DNA of 64,000 nucleotides, taken from NCBI RefSeq assembly GCF_020715565.1, contig NZ_CP085839.1:1798001-1862000 (forward strand), given 5' to 3'. This DNA is from Nocardioides sp. Kera G14. Lineage in GTDB: Bacteria; Actinomycetota; Actinomycetes; Propionibacteriales; Nocardioidaceae. Shown piece by piece: positions 15,390 through 24,285 of this stretch (position 1 is the first letter of the stretch; every line of letters starts with the position of its first letter). The position numbers and the translations under genes were made by a program. The notes under the pieces are model-generated. The model saw only the letters and a program-made list of their open reading frames with translations, did no database searches and was not told where the DNA came from.

Positions 15390-17026
15390 CAGACGCCCGC
15401 TCCCATCGAGGCCATGGCGATCTCCTTCGCCCGCGGATATTGCGCCTTGCCCGCGGCATTGCGCGGGATCTCGTCGACGAGCGTGAGGTAGCGCGGCAGC
15501 TTGTAGCCCGAGAGGTGCGCACGGAGGAAGGTGCGCAGCTCTTCGAGGTCGATCAGCGCCCCCTCCTTCGGCTGTACGACGGCAGCGACCGTCTGGCCGT
15601 ACTTCTCGTCCGGGAGGCCGACGACGAGGGTGTCGTAGACGTCGGGGTGGAACTTGATCGCGGCCTCGACCTCTTCCGGGAAGACCTTCTCGCCACCGGT
15701 GTTGATGCAGTTGGAACCGCGACCGAGGAGCGTGAGCCGCCCCTCGCCCTCGATCCGCGCCATGTCACCCGGGATGGCATAGCGCTCACCGTCGATCTCG
15801 ACGAACGTCCTGGCGGACTTCTCCGGATCGCCGTAGTAACCGATCGGCACATGGCCCTTGCGGGCGGTGCGGCCGACCTTGCCGACATTGGCGGGGTCGT
15901 GGATGTCGATGGTGTGACCGTCGTCATCGAGCACGGCGGTGTGGGCGCCGGCCGTGACCACAGGGCCATCGGTCGAGAGCGCGCTGGCGTCCTGGAGACC
16001 CGTGCCCTGGAAACCGGTCTCGGTGGAACCGACGGAGTCGGTGAAGACGGCGTTGGGGAAGTGCTTCATCCAGCGCTCCTTCACCGGCTTGGAGAAGATC
16101 GCCGCGCTCGACGCGATCGCGAAGAGGGTCTGGCCACTGAAGCCACCTTCTTCATAGGCGTCGATCAGCGGACGGGCCATCGCGTCACCGGTCATGAAGA
16201 GCATGTGGACGCCCTCGCGATCGATGATCTCCCAGGTCTTCACCGGGTCGAACTTCGGCTCGAGGATCGTGATGGTGCCGGCGAAGAGGTGCATGAGCAG
16301 CGCGGCCTGAGCACCGCCATGCATCAGCGGGCTCAGCGGCAGCGTGACGAGGCCGGGCTGCTTCGCTTTCTCGGCCTGGTCGAACTCCTCGAGGTACTCA
16401 CCCGTCATGAAGTCGATGCCCCCACCGAGAACCCGCCAGAAGTCCTCGTGGCGCCACATCACGCCCTTGGGGAACCCGGTCGTGCCGCCGGTGTAGATGA
16501 TGTGGACGTCATCGCCGCTCCGGGGCCCGAAGTCGCGGGCGTCGGACTGACCGGCGACGGCGTCGGAGAGCAGTACGCCGCCGTACCCCTTGATCAGGGT
16601 CAGCTCGTCCTCACTGATGTCGTCCATCGGGTTCGGGACGGCGACGATCGTCTCCAGCTTCGGGAACTTCGGGGCCACCTCCGCGACCAGTGGCGCGTAC
16701 ACCTCGTCGTGGATGAGACCGACGAGCTCGGCGTTGCCGATGAGGTACTCCAGCTCGCCGGCGACGTAGCGGTAGTTGATGTTGATCGCCACCGCACGGA
16801 TCTTGAAGATCGCGAGCAGTCCGATGACGTGCTCGGCGGAGTTCTTGGAGTACAGCCCGACATGGTCGCCCTCGCCGACACCGCGGGAGGCGAGGAAGTG
16901 GGCCAGCCGGTTCGACTCGGCCTCCAGCTCGGCGAAGGTCACCTGGCGATCACCCACCTGCAGTGCGGGCTTGTCCGGCGCGGCATCGACCGCGTGCTCG
17001 AAGAGGTCGGCGATATTCAGAGCCAT
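15389..17026 (-). CDS. fadD19: Steroid-CoA ligase FadD19
   Basis: A 545-residue ANL-family acyl-CoA ligase. The P-loop YTGGTTGFPKGVMWRHED starts at about 178 and is nearly identical to M. tuberculosis FadD19. ASSAAIFS, TDSVGSTETGF and the C-terminal lysine in RNAAGKAQYP complete the ANL motif set. FadD19 activates C26/C24 sterol side-chain acids, and in Rhodococcus it is needed for C24-branched sterols. The divergent echA19 partner across one KstR box is the same arrangement as Rv3515c/Rv3516. A TAGTCT -10 hexamer on the minus strand (17034-17039) ends seven bases before the ATG, so the transcript is probably leaderless. Confidence 0.9.
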   Translation of the reverse strand: MALNIADLFEHAVDAAPDKPALQVGDRQVTFAELEAESNRLAHFLASRGVGEGDHVGLYSKNSAEHVIGLLAIFKIRAVAININYRYVAGELEYLIGNAELVGLIHDEVYAPLVAEVAPKFPKLETIVAVPNPMDDISEDELTLIKGYGGVLLSDAVAGQSDARDFGPRSGDDVHIIYTGGTTGFPKGVMWRHEDFWRVLGGGIDFMTGEYLEEFDQAEKAKQPGLVTLPLSPLMHGGAQAALLMHLFAGTITILEPKFDPVKTWEIIDREGVHMLFMTGDAMARPLIDAYEEGGFSGQTLFAIASSAAIFSKPVKERWMKHFPNAVFTDSVGSTETGFQGTGLQDASALSTDGPVVTAGAHTAVLDDDGHTIDIHDPANVGKVGRTARKGHVPIGYYGDPEKSARTFVEIDGERYAIPGDMARIEGEGRLTLLGRGSNCINTGGEKVFPEEVEAAIKFHPDVYDTLVVGLPDEKYGQTVAAVVQPKEGALIDLEELRTFLRAHLSGYKLPRYLTLVDEIPRNAAGKAQYPRAKEIAMASMGAGV

Positions 17027-17037
17027 GCGCCCGAGAC

Positions 17038-17051
17038 TAGAACACGTTCCA
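17038..17051. promoter_or_regulatory. KstR operator 3, TAGAACACGTTCCA
   Basis: It matches all fixed positions of TNNAACNNGTTNNA and lies between fadD19 (start 17026, 11 bases away) and echA19 (start 17074, 22 bases away). On the plus strand TACCGT at 17061-17066 ends seven bases before the echA19 ATG and may be its -10. Confidence 0.9.
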
Positions 17052-17073
17052 GTTTTTCGCTACCGTCCGAATC

Positions 17074-17841
17074 ATGGCCGATGCACTGGTGGAGCAGGAC
17101 GGGCACAAGCTCGTCGTCACGATGAACCGTCCCGAGCGCCGCAACGCGCTCTCGCAGGAGATGCTCCGGATCATGGAGTCTGCCTGGGATCGCGTCAACG
17201 ACGATCCGGAGATCAGGGTCTGCATCCTGACCGGGGCCGGCGGAGCCTTCTGCGCCGGCATGGACCTGCAGAGCCTCGACTCCAACGGGGTCGGTGACGA
17301 CTACGACGCCTCGGTCATCAAGGCGCTGCTGAAGGGCTTCCGGCTGACGAAGCCGCTCATCGCGGCCGTCGAGGGACCGGCGATCGCGGGCGGCACCGAG
17401 ATCCTGCAGGGCACCGACATCCGGGTCGCCGGGGAGTCTGCGAGGTTCGGTGTCGCCGAGGCGCGCTGGTCGCTCTATCCGCTGGGCGGTTCGGCGGTCC
17501 GGCTCCCCCGCCAGATCCCCTACACCGTCGCGGCCGAACTGCTGCTCACCGGACGTACGCTGAAGGCTCCCGAGGCCAAGGAGCTGGGCCTCATCGGCCA
17601 CGTCGTCCCCGACGGCCAGGCCCTCGAGAAGGCGCACGAGCTCGCCGACATGGTCGCCGCCAACGGCCCCCTCGCCGTGCAGGCGATCCTCAAGACGATG
17701 CGCGACTCCGAGGGCAAGCACGAGGACGAGTGCTGGAAGGCCGACGCTGCCGTCGGCCTCGGGGTCTTCGCCTCCCAGGACGCCAAGGAGGGCCCCCGCG
17801 CCTTCCTCGAGAAGCGGGCGCCCTCCTTCACCGGGTCCTAG
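17074..17841 (+). CDS. echA19: Steroid enoyl-CoA hydratase EchA19
   Basis: A 255-residue crotonase closely matching M. tuberculosis EchA19 ([20 protein letters not shown]; the C-terminal [15 protein letters not shown]). Both catalytic glutamates are present, Glu109 in AGGTE and Glu129 in FGVAE, so hydratase activity is expected. It hydrates the double bond made by ChsE4-ChsE5 on side-chain thioesters. It is a single-gene transcript whose last four bases overlap the convergent CoA-ligase gene, with no terminator between them. Confidence 0.92.
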   Translation: MADALVEQDGHKLVVTMNRPERRNALSQEMLRIMESAWDRVNDDPEIRVCILTGAGGAFCAGMDLQSLDSNGVGDDYDASVIKALLKGFRLTKPLIAAVEGPAIAGGTEILQGTDIRVAGESARFGVAEARWSLYPLGGSAVRLPRQIPYTVAAELLLTGRTLKAPEAKELGLIGHVVPDGQALEKAHELADMVAANGPLAVQAILKTMRDSEGKHEDECWKADAAVGLGVFASQDAKEGPRAFLEKRAPSFTGS

Positions 17842-19394
17842 GCGGACCGAGCGCGGAGGGCCTTCTTGTCGGGCTTGCCGAGGGCGGTCATGGGGATGGC
17901 ATCGGCGGCGATGATCCGCTTGGGGACCTGGACCGAGCCCTTCTTCTCCTTCACCAGCGCCTGAAGCTCGGCGATCAGGTCGTCGGTGAGCGACGCGCCG
18001 TCACGGAGTACGACGACGGCGGTGACGGTCTCGCCCCAGCGCTCGTCGGGGGTGCCGATGACGGCCACCTGGCCGACGGCGGCGTGCGTCGCGACCACGT
18101 CCTCGACCTCGCGCGGATACACGTTGAAGCCACCGGTGACGATCATGTCCTTGGTCCGGTCGACGATGTACCAGTAGCCGTCGTCGTCCGCGCGGGCGAC
18201 GTCGCCCGTGTGCAGCCAGCCGTCCTTGAACGTCTCGGCGGTGACCTCAGGCAGGTTCCAGTAGCCGCCCGACAGGAGCGGGCCGGCGACGCAGATCTCG
18301 CCGGGCTCGCCCGGTGCGACGGGGTCGCCGGAGGAGTCGAGCAACGCCGTACGGAGGAAGGCCGACGGTCGCCCGCACGAGGTGAGTCGCTCCGGGGTGT
18401 GGTCGGCCTTGGCGAGATAGCTGATCACCATCGGCGCCTCGGACTGGCCGTAGTACTGGGCGAAGATGGGGCCGAAGCGCTCGATCGCCTCCGCCAGCCG
18501 GACCGGGTTCATCGCGGCGGCGCCGTAGTAGACGGTCTCGAGGCTCGAGAGGTCGCGGGTGTGGGAGTCCGGGTGGTCGAGCAGCATGTAGAGCATCGTC
18601 GGGACGACCATGAGCGAGTTGATCCGCTCCTCCTCGATCATGCGGAGGACTCCGGCGGGGTCGAACGTCGACTGCACGAAGAGGGTGCCGCCCTTGAGCA
18701 CGACGGGCACGAAGAAGGCCGCGCCGGCGTGTGACAGCGGCGTGCACATCAGGAACCGCGGCGTTTCCGGCCACTCCCACTCGGCGAGCTGGATCTGCGC
18801 CATCGTCGCCATCGTCTGCGCCGTCCCGATGACGCCCTTCGGCTTGCCGGTGGTGCCGCCGGTGTAGGCGATCGAGATGATGTGGTCGGGCGGCAGCAGG
18901 CGCGCCTCGACCGGCTTCGGCTCGTACGCCGCCGCCGCCTCGATGAGGTCGATGCCGACAGCCTCCAGACCGGCCGGGACCGGGCCGATGGTGAGGATCT
19001 GCTTGAGGCCGGGGCACCGGTCGAGGAGGTCGATGGCGCGCTGGGCGAAGACGGGGTCGACGATCAGGGCGGTGATGCCGGAGTCGTTGATGACGTAGGC
19101 GTGGTCATCGACCGAGCCCATCGGGTGCAGCGCGCTGCGCTGGAAGCCTTGGGTCTGGCCTGCGCCCTGGATGAAGAGCACCTCGGGGCGGTTCGGAGCG
19201 AGCAGCGCGGAGGCCGACCCCTCTCCGACGCCCAACGCCTCGAAGGCCTGGATGTACTGGCTCATCCGCTCCTCGACCTGGGCACCGGTGAGGGTGACGT
19301 CGCCCAGGTGGATGATCGGTCGGTCCTTGTGTCGCTTGAGGGCGGCGGCCATCAGGTGGCCGTTGTGGGTGCCCCAGCGCAGCGTGTCGTTCAT
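17838..19394 (-). CDS. Fatty-acyl/aryl-CoA ligase (FadD family)
   Basis: A 518-residue ANL ligase with P-loop [11 protein letters not shown], the second motif [36 protein letters not shown], and the C-terminal lysine in [12 protein letters not shown]. It resembles FadD8-type ligases more than FadD19 (impression only). It is the last gene of the operon 23257 to 17838 and overlaps the thioesterase gene by four bases. The pairing of a ligase and a thioesterase suggests control of a thioester pool (inference). Confidence 0.85.
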   Translation of the reverse strand: MNDTLRWGTHNGHLMAAALKRHKDRPIIHLGDVTLTGAQVEERMSQYIQAFEALGVGEGSASALLAPNRPEVLFIQGAGQTQGFQRSALHPMGSVDDHAYVINDSGITALIVDPVFAQRAIDLLDRCPGLKQILTIGPVPAGLEAVGIDLIEAAAAYEPKPVEARLLPPDHIISIAYTGGTTGKPKGVIGTAQTMATMAQIQLAEWEWPETPRFLMCTPLSHAGAAFFVPVVLKGGTLFVQSTFDPAGVLRMIEEERINSLMVVPTMLYMLLDHPDSHTRDLSSLETVYYGAAAMNPVRLAEAIERFGPIFAQYYGQSEAPMVISYLAKADHTPERLTSCGRPSAFLRTALLDSSGDPVAPGEPGEICVAGPLLSGGYWNLPEVTAETFKDGWLHTGDVARADDDGYWYIVDRTKDMIVTGGFNVYPREVEDVVATHAAVGQVAVIGTPDERWGETVTAVVVLRDGASLTDDLIAELQALVKEKKGSVQVPKRIIAADAIPMTALGKPDKKALRARSA

Positions 19395-20122
19395 CGTGCT
19401 CCTTCATCTCCGATCGGTCCCATGGACCTGGACGTCTCTTCCAACTCCCTCGCCCAGCGGGGCAGGATCATGATTGCCTCGGCCTCGACGCAGAGCCGAC
19501 GCTCGCCGGGGTTGGCCGGATCGTCGACGTAGCTCCCGGCGCGGACGATCGCCTTGATCCCGTCCACCTTCTCCGTCCGGGCCTCGAGCCGGATCGGACC
19601 GAGCGGGGTGGGCGCGACGTAGCGCAGCTTGAGCGTGCCCGTCATGCCGGGCTTCCCCGCGGCCGACGCCGCGTGCCCGACGATCTGGTCGAGCAGCAGC
19701 GCGCTGATGCCGCCGTGCACCATGCCGGGAGGGCCCTCGAAGCGGGCGCCCAGGACGGTCTCGGCCCAGGCCGAGCCGTCGGACTCGTCGTGCTGAATCT
19801 CCAGCGGCGGGGACATGGCGTTGCGCAGACCGACGACCGGGTTGCCCCAGGCACGGTGGCGCCCCGAGGTGTCCGCGCGGACGCCGTACGCACCGGGGAT
19901 CTGCTTGGTGCGCAGGCGCGCAACCAGCGCGTCGACCTCGGACCGGATCGAATCGAGCTCGCCGGCGTCGACCTCGGAGCGGATGAGCGCATCGAGGAGC
20001 TCGCGCACCGAGTCGACGAGCGGCTCGACGGCCGCCGCCGTCCGCTCGACCTCCTCGGGGGTCAGGTCGTTCTCGACGAATCCGGTGCGGATCGAGGCAT
20101 AGTCACGGGAGTCGACGGACAT
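19391..20122 (-). CDS. PaaI-type hotdog thioesterase with N-terminal helical extension
   Basis: A 243-residue protein. The C-terminal two-thirds is a hotdog thioesterase domain with GPPGMVHGGISALLLDQIVG, which carries the HGG motif and the catalytic Asp on the central helix. The first 75 or so residues are an acidic helical extension not needed by the fold. It would hydrolyse acyl-CoA thioesters. It shares one base with the OYE gene upstream and four with the ligase downstream. Confidence 0.85.
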   Translation of the reverse strand: MSVDSRDYASIRTGFVENDLTPEEVERTAAAVEPLVDSVRELLDALIRSEVDAGELDSIRSEVDALVARLRTKQIPGAYGVRADTSGRHRAWGNPVVGLRNAMSPPLEIQHDESDGSAWAETVLGARFEGPPGMVHGGISALLLDQIVGHAASAAGKPGMTGTLKLRYVAPTPLGPIRLEARTEKVDGIKAIVRAGSYVDDPANPGERRLCVEAEAIMILPRWARELEETSRSMGPIGDEGAR

Positions 20123-21366
20123 CAGGCGCCTGCCTTCAGAAGGGGGTCATGGATCGGGAGGGGTGTGCCGTAGACGTGCTCGTCGTCGAGATGGCAGTGC
20201 GTGCCCGGATAGATCGTGGACATGCACAGGTTGCAGTGGATGCACTTCGAGACGACAGGAGCCCCGGAGTCAACGGTCGCGGCGATCCGGTTGATCAGGT
20301 CGGGCTCGCGCAGCAGCGCACGCCCCATCGCCACGAAGTCGAAACCCTCCGCCATCGCGGTGTCCATCGCCGCGCGGTCCGTGATGCCCCCGAGCAGGAT
20401 GATCGGCATGGACAGCGCGGTCCGGAACTTCTTCGCGTACTCGAGGAAGTAGAGCGGCTCCCACGGATACTCCTTGAAGAAGCCCTTGCCGACGGCCCGG
20501 ATGCCCAGCCGCAGCAGCGCCGGCATCGGCATGTTGGTCGCCATCTCCTTGACGGGCGCGCCGCCCCGGAAGAGGTACATCGGGTTCATCAGGCTGGAGC
20601 CGCCGGTCAGCTCCAGCGCGTCGAGATGCCCGTCGGCCTCGAGCATCCGGGCGAACGGGATCGAGTCGGGGATGTCGAAGCCACCGCGGTAGCCGTCCTT
20701 CATGTTGAGCTTGGCGGTCACCGCGATCTGGTCACCGGCCGCACGGCGTACGGCGGCAAGGATCCGCCGCGGGAACTCGGCCCGGTTCACGAGCGAGCCG
20801 CCGAAGGCGTCCTTGCGCCGGTTGAGCTTCGGCGAGAGGAAGGCGCTCGCGAGATAGTTGTGGCCCAGGTGCACCTCGACGGCGTCGAAACCCGCCTCGA
20901 TGGCCATCCGTGTCGCCTCGCCGTGGTCGGCCACGATGCGGTCGATGTCCGTCTCCGTCGGCGCACGGTGGAACCGCATGGCGAGCGGGTTGAAGCTCCG
21001 GCTGGGCGCGAGGCTCGGATGGCCGTACTGGCCGTTGGCGACCGGCCCCGCATGACCGATCTGGGCACTGACCTTGGCACCGGTCGCGTGCACCGCCTCG
21101 GTCAGGCGACGCAGGCCGTAGAGGGCCTCGGGCCGCCACCAGATCTGCTCGGCATGGGTGCGCCCCTCCGGGCTCACCGCCAGGTAGGCGACGGTCGTCA
21201 TGCCGACGCCTCCCTCGGCGACCGCGAGGTGGTAGTCGATCAGCCGGTCGCTCACCAGCGCCTCGGGGCTCGCACCCTCGAAGGTCGCCGACTTGATCAC
21301 GCGGTTGCGCAGCTGGACCGGACCCAGCGTCGCTGGCGCCAGTACGTCGGGAGCCGGGTCCGTCAT
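20122..21366 (-). CDS. NADH:flavin oxidoreductase, Old Yellow Enzyme family, with C-terminal Cys cluster
   Basis: A 414-residue TIM-barrel OYE protein. It has VIKSATFEGASPE, AQIGHAGP, the active-site region EVHLGHNYLASAFLSP, and GGSLVNRAEFPRRIL. Four cysteines at 375, 378, 381 and 391 (CIHCNLC...C) recall the [4Fe-4S] site of dienoyl-CoA reductase/trimethylamine dehydrogenase relatives, but the FAD/NAD domain of those enzymes is missing. Another protein must deliver electrons, or the cysteines bind something else. Reduction of a steroid enone or dienoyl-CoA fits the operon. Start at ATG 21366; upstream open frame overlaps the SDR gene. Confidence 0.87.
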   Translation of the reverse strand: MTDPAPDVLAPATLGPVQLRNRVIKSATFEGASPEALVSDRLIDYHLAVAEGGVGMTTVAYLAVSPEGRTHAEQIWWRPEALYGLRRLTEAVHATGAKVSAQIGHAGPVANGQYGHPSLAPSRSFNPLAMRFHRAPTETDIDRIVADHGEATRMAIEAGFDAVEVHLGHNYLASAFLSPKLNRRKDAFGGSLVNRAEFPRRILAAVRRAAGDQIAVTAKLNMKDGYRGGFDIPDSIPFARMLEADGHLDALELTGGSSLMNPMYLFRGGAPVKEMATNMPMPALLRLGIRAVGKGFFKEYPWEPLYFLEYAKKFRTALSMPIILLGGITDRAAMDTAMAEGFDFVAMGRALLREPDLINRIAATVDSGAPVVSKCIHCNLCMSTIYPGTHCHLDDEHVYGTPLPIHDPLLKAGA

Positions 21367-22211
21367 CGCCTGAACTCCTTCATCCGCTTGAGATAACCGC
21401 GCAGCCGCCGTGCCGGGACCCCGCGCGGCCAGTCGTCGGCGCGGAACCACGCGTCGGAGCCGCCGTCGACGAAGACGACGCTGCCGACGAGGAAGTCGGC
21501 CGCCGGGCCGAGCATGAAGACGACCCAGTCGGCGAGCTGGCCGGGGTCGCCGAAACCACCGGCGGGGATGGGGAACTGCCGGATCAGCTTCGCCTCGGCG
21601 GGCGTGGCGAGCTGGCGCTCCAGGAGCGGCGTCATGATCGCGCCGGGCGCGAGGGCGTTGAGCCGGATGCCGGCACCGATCCACTCCGGTGCCGTCGCGT
21701 TGCGGCGGATCCAGCGGGCGAGCGCGATCTTGGAGGCTGCGTAGGCGAAGGTCGGCGCCTGCCTGCCGGCGAGGTTGAGGACCCAGAGGGCCCGGTCACT
21801 GCGCCCTCGCAGGAGGGCGCTGATCGCCGGTGCGGGGACGAGCGGGACCGTCGTCGAGGAGTTGGAGCCGAAGGCGACGACCTTGGCGTTGCCGCCGGCG
21901 GCGAGCGCCGGCCGCCAGGCCTCGAGCAGCTCGACGACCCCGTTGTAGTTGACCTCGAGCACGAGCTTCGCGCGGCCGGGGACGAGCGCGGGGCCGAGAC
22001 CGGCGGCGAGTACGGCGCCGTCGAGTCGTCCCTCGGAGAGCTTGAGCACCTCGCGGCCGGCCCGGGCACGCCCTTCGGCGGTGGAGAGGTCCGCGACGAC
22101 GTCGGCGTCATGCTGGTCGACCGTGAGGACGTCGTGCCCGCTCCCCTTCAGGCGCTCGACGACGGCGGACCCCATGCCGCTCGCGGAGCCGGTGACGACA
22201 TAGAGGCTCAT
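21363..22211 (-). CDS. 3alpha-hydroxysteroid dehydrogenase/carbonyl reductase-like SDR
   Basis: A 282-residue SDR with GSASGMG at 8-14 and catalytic Tyr157 and Lys161, with Ser candidates at 116-119. The Ser-Tyr gap of about 40 residues is much longer than in classical SDRs. The same wide spacing (Ser114, Tyr155, Lys159) occurs in Comamonas testosteroni 3alpha-HSD/carbonyl reductase. The segment ADVVADLSTAEGRARA and the AAGLGP and NYNGVVELLEAW stretches also match that enzyme. It probably interconverts 3alpha-hydroxy and 3-oxo steroids. It overlaps both neighbours by four bases. Confidence 0.82.
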   Translation of the reverse strand: MSLYVVTGSASGMGSAVVERLKGSGHDVLTVDQHDADVVADLSTAEGRARAGREVLKLSEGRLDGAVLAAGLGPALVPGRAKLVLEVNYNGVVELLEAWRPALAAGGNAKVVAFGSNSSTTVPLVPAPAISALLRGRSDRALWVLNLAGRQAPTFAYAASKIALARWIRRNATAPEWIGAGIRLNALAPGAIMTPLLERQLATPAEAKLIRQFPIPAGGFGDPGQLADWVVFMLGPAADFLVGSVVFVDGGSDAWFRADDWPRGVPARRLRGYLKRMKEFRR

Positions 22212-23257
22212 GCGAGGGCCTCGGCGATCGTGCGCACCTCATCGGCACTGCGGAGGCTGAGCAGGAGCGTGGTGACACCGGTGGCCTCCCATTGGGCGAC
22301 CTTCTCCTTCACCTCGGCAAGGGTGCCGATGATGTGCATGTCATCGACGAGCTCGTTCGGGATGAGTGCCACCGCGTCCTCCTTGCGTCCGGACAGGTAG
22401 AGCTCCTGGACCTTGTCCGCCAGCGCGCCGTGACCCATCCGCGTGAAGACCTCCTTGTGGAAGTTCGCGTCCTTCGCGCCCATGCCCCCCATGTAGAGCG
22501 CGACATGGTGCTTCATGGTGTCGACGACCTGCTGCTTCTCGGCGGCGTCGCGGACGATCTGCAGGTGACAGGTGGCGGCGATCTCGAAGGTCTTACGCGT
22601 CTGCCGGGCGCCGGGCCGGGCGAAGCCCTCGTCGAGCCAGGGCTGGTACATGGCCGCGGTGTTGGGCGTGTAGAAGATCGGGATCCACCCGTCGGCGATC
22701 TCGGCGGTCTGGGCGACGTTCTTCGGCCCCTCGGCGCCGAGCCAGATCGGGAGGTCGGCACGCAGCGGATGCACGATCGACTTGAGCGGCTTGCCGAGGC
22801 CGGTCGCACCGGCCGCATCGGCGGGCAGGGGCAACGGATGGTGCGGGCCGTCGTTGGTGACCGCCCCCTCCCGGGCAAGGACCTGCCGGACGATCGAGAC
22901 GATCTCGCGGGTGCGGGCCAGCGGGCGGGCGAAGGGCTGGCCGTACCAGCCTTCGACGACCTGCGGTCCGCTGACGCCCATGCCAAGGATCATCCGTCCG
23001 CCCGAGAGGTGGTCGAGGGTCAGCGCGTGCATGGCGATGGAGGTCGGCGTACGACCTGACATCTGGACGATGCTCGTGCCCAGCCGGACGCGGGAGGTCT
23101 CGCGGCCCCACCAGGCCAACGGGGTGAAGGCGTCGCTCCCCCAGGCCTCGGCCGTGAAGATCGCGTCGAAGCCGGACTCCTCGGCCGCCGCGACCAGCTC
23201 GTCGATGCCGCTCGGGGGTTGGGCACCCCAGTAGCCCAGTTGCAGACCCAGCTTCAC
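22208..23257 (-). CDS. LLM-class F420-dependent oxidoreductase (Rv3520c-like)
   Basis: A 349-residue luciferase-like F420 enzyme: GLQLGYWGAQPPSG at the N-terminus, RLGTSIVQMSGRTPTS, and GGRMILGMGVSGPQVVEGW. I choose GTG 23257, because GGGAG lies five bases upstream and homology starts at KLGLQLGYW; the frame itself runs to 23344. KstR operator 4 is 35 bases upstream, and its TAGTCT -10 (minus strand 23289-23294) leaves a short leader carrying the ribosome site. The gene opposite, DUF35, keeps the Rv3520c/Rv3521 divergent order. Confidence 0.88.
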   Translation of the reverse strand: MKLGLQLGYWGAQPPSGIDELVAAAEESGFDAIFTAEAWGSDAFTPLAWWGRETSRVRLGTSIVQMSGRTPTSIAMHALTLDHLSGGRMILGMGVSGPQVVEGWYGQPFARPLARTREIVSIVRQVLAREGAVTNDGPHHPLPLPADAAGATGLGKPLKSIVHPLRADLPIWLGAEGPKNVAQTAEIADGWIPIFYTPNTAAMYQPWLDEGFARPGARQTRKTFEIAATCHLQIVRDAAEKQQVVDTMKHHVALYMGGMGAKDANFHKEVFTRMGHGALADKVQELYLSGRKEDAVALIPNELVDDMHIIGTLAEVKEKVAQWEATGVTTLLLSLRSADEVRTIAEALA

Positions 23258-23292
23258 GCGCACTCCCTTGTCACGGTGGTTGTCGGCAAGAC

Positions 23293-23306
23293 TAGAACAT
23301 GTTCTA
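23293..23306. promoter_or_regulatory. KstR operator 4, TAGAACATGTTCTA
   Basis: Perfect palindrome matching TNNAACNNGTTNNA, between the LLM gene (start 23257) and the DUF35 gene (start 23316, nine bases away). The minus-strand TAGTCT at 23289-23294 is a good -10; on the plus strand only the weaker TACTTC at 23305-23310 is seen. Confidence 0.9.
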
Positions 23307-23315
23307 CTTCCTGTC

Positions 23316-24263
23316 ATGGCCCGCACTCTCTCGGCACCGGTCACGGTCGCCTTCGACTACACCCGTTCGGTCGGCCCGGTGCTCGGCCGATTCCTCACCG
23401 GCCTCCGCGATGGCGTCCTGGTCGGCGCCCGGTTGAGCGACGGCCGGGTCGCCGTACCCCCGCCGGAGTTCGACCCCGCGACGCACGCGGCCGTCACCGA
23501 GTTCGTCGAGCTTTCCGACGGTGGCACGGTCGCCTCGTGGACCTGGGTGAGTGAGCCGGTCGAGGGACAGCCGTTCGACCGCCCCTTCGCGTTCGCACTG
23601 ATCCAGATCGACGGTGCCGACACCGCGTTGCTGCACGCGGTCGACGTCGCCTCTCCGGAGGGGATGTCGACCGGCATGCGGGTCCGAGCCCGGTGGGCGG
23701 ACGAGCGCACCGGCTCGGTGACCGACCTCGTCTTCGAGCCCGGTGAGCCCGAGCCCGGTGGTCAGCTGCTCGGTGACAGCGAGCCCGTGACCGGCATCGT
23801 GACGCCGACGTCGGTGAACTACCAGTACGCCGCCAGTCCCGAGGAGTCGGCCTTCTACCGCGGCCTCGCGGAAGGTCGCCTCGTCGGGCAGCGCTGCCCC
23901 AAGTGCGGCAAGGTCTACGTGCCCCCGCGGCCGGCCTGCCCCGTCGACGGCGTCCCGACGGCCGAGGAGGTCGAGCTCTCCGACGTCGGCACGGTCACGA
24001 CGTTCTGCATCGTCAACGTGCCGTTCCTCGGCCAGAAGATCACGCCACCCTACGTGTCGGCGTACGTCCTCCTCGATGGCGCGGACATCGCATTGCAGCA
24101 CCTCATCCTCGACATCCCGGCCGAGGAGGTCCGGATGGGCATGCGGGTGAAGGCGGTCTGGAAACCACGCGAGGAGTGGGGCACGACCATCGAGAACATC
24201 AGCCACTTCGCGCCGACCGACGAGCCGGACGCGGACTTCGACAGCTACAAGCACCACCTCTGA
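23316..24263 (+). CDS. Tandem DUF35 OB-fold protein (Rv3521-like), partner of Ltp3/Ltp4
   Basis: A 315-residue protein made of two DUF35/OB-fold units. The first, about residues 1-150, lacks a zinc ribbon. The second, about 170-300, begins with a rubredoxin-like zinc ribbon (CPKCGKVYVPPRPACP). DUF35 proteins pair with thiolase-fold lipid-transfer proteins; in the Ltp2-ChsH2 aldolase the DUF35 domain is needed for activity. Placement directly before ltp4 and ltp3, as in Rv3521-Rv3523, supports the same role here. ATG 23316 is nine bases after KstR operator 4. Confidence 0.87.
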   Translation: MARTLSAPVTVAFDYTRSVGPVLGRFLTGLRDGVLVGARLSDGRVAVPPPEFDPATHAAVTEFVELSDGGTVASWTWVSEPVEGQPFDRPFAFALIQIDGADTALLHAVDVASPEGMSTGMRVRARWADERTGSVTDLVFEPGEPEPGGQLLGDSEPVTGIVTPTSVNYQYAASPEESAFYRGLAEGRLVGQRCPKCGKVYVPPRPACPVDGVPTAEEVELSDVGTVTTFCIVNVPFLGQKITPPYVSAYVLLDGADIALQHLILDIPAEEVRMGMRVKAVWKPREEWGTTIENISHFAPTDEPDADFDSYKHHL

Positions 24264-24285
24264 TCCCCGGAAGGACGACGCGACG

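Noticed and set aside
15440..17125. 561-codon open frame on the plus strand opposite fadD19
   Set aside because: It is antisense to a well-conserved gene, has shadow composition (Val/Asp/Arg/Gly/Leu-rich) and no domain. Similar long shadows at 3369-4565, 6565-8199, 24552-26441, 31392-33458, 33173-35164 and 40788-42770 were rejected for the same reason.
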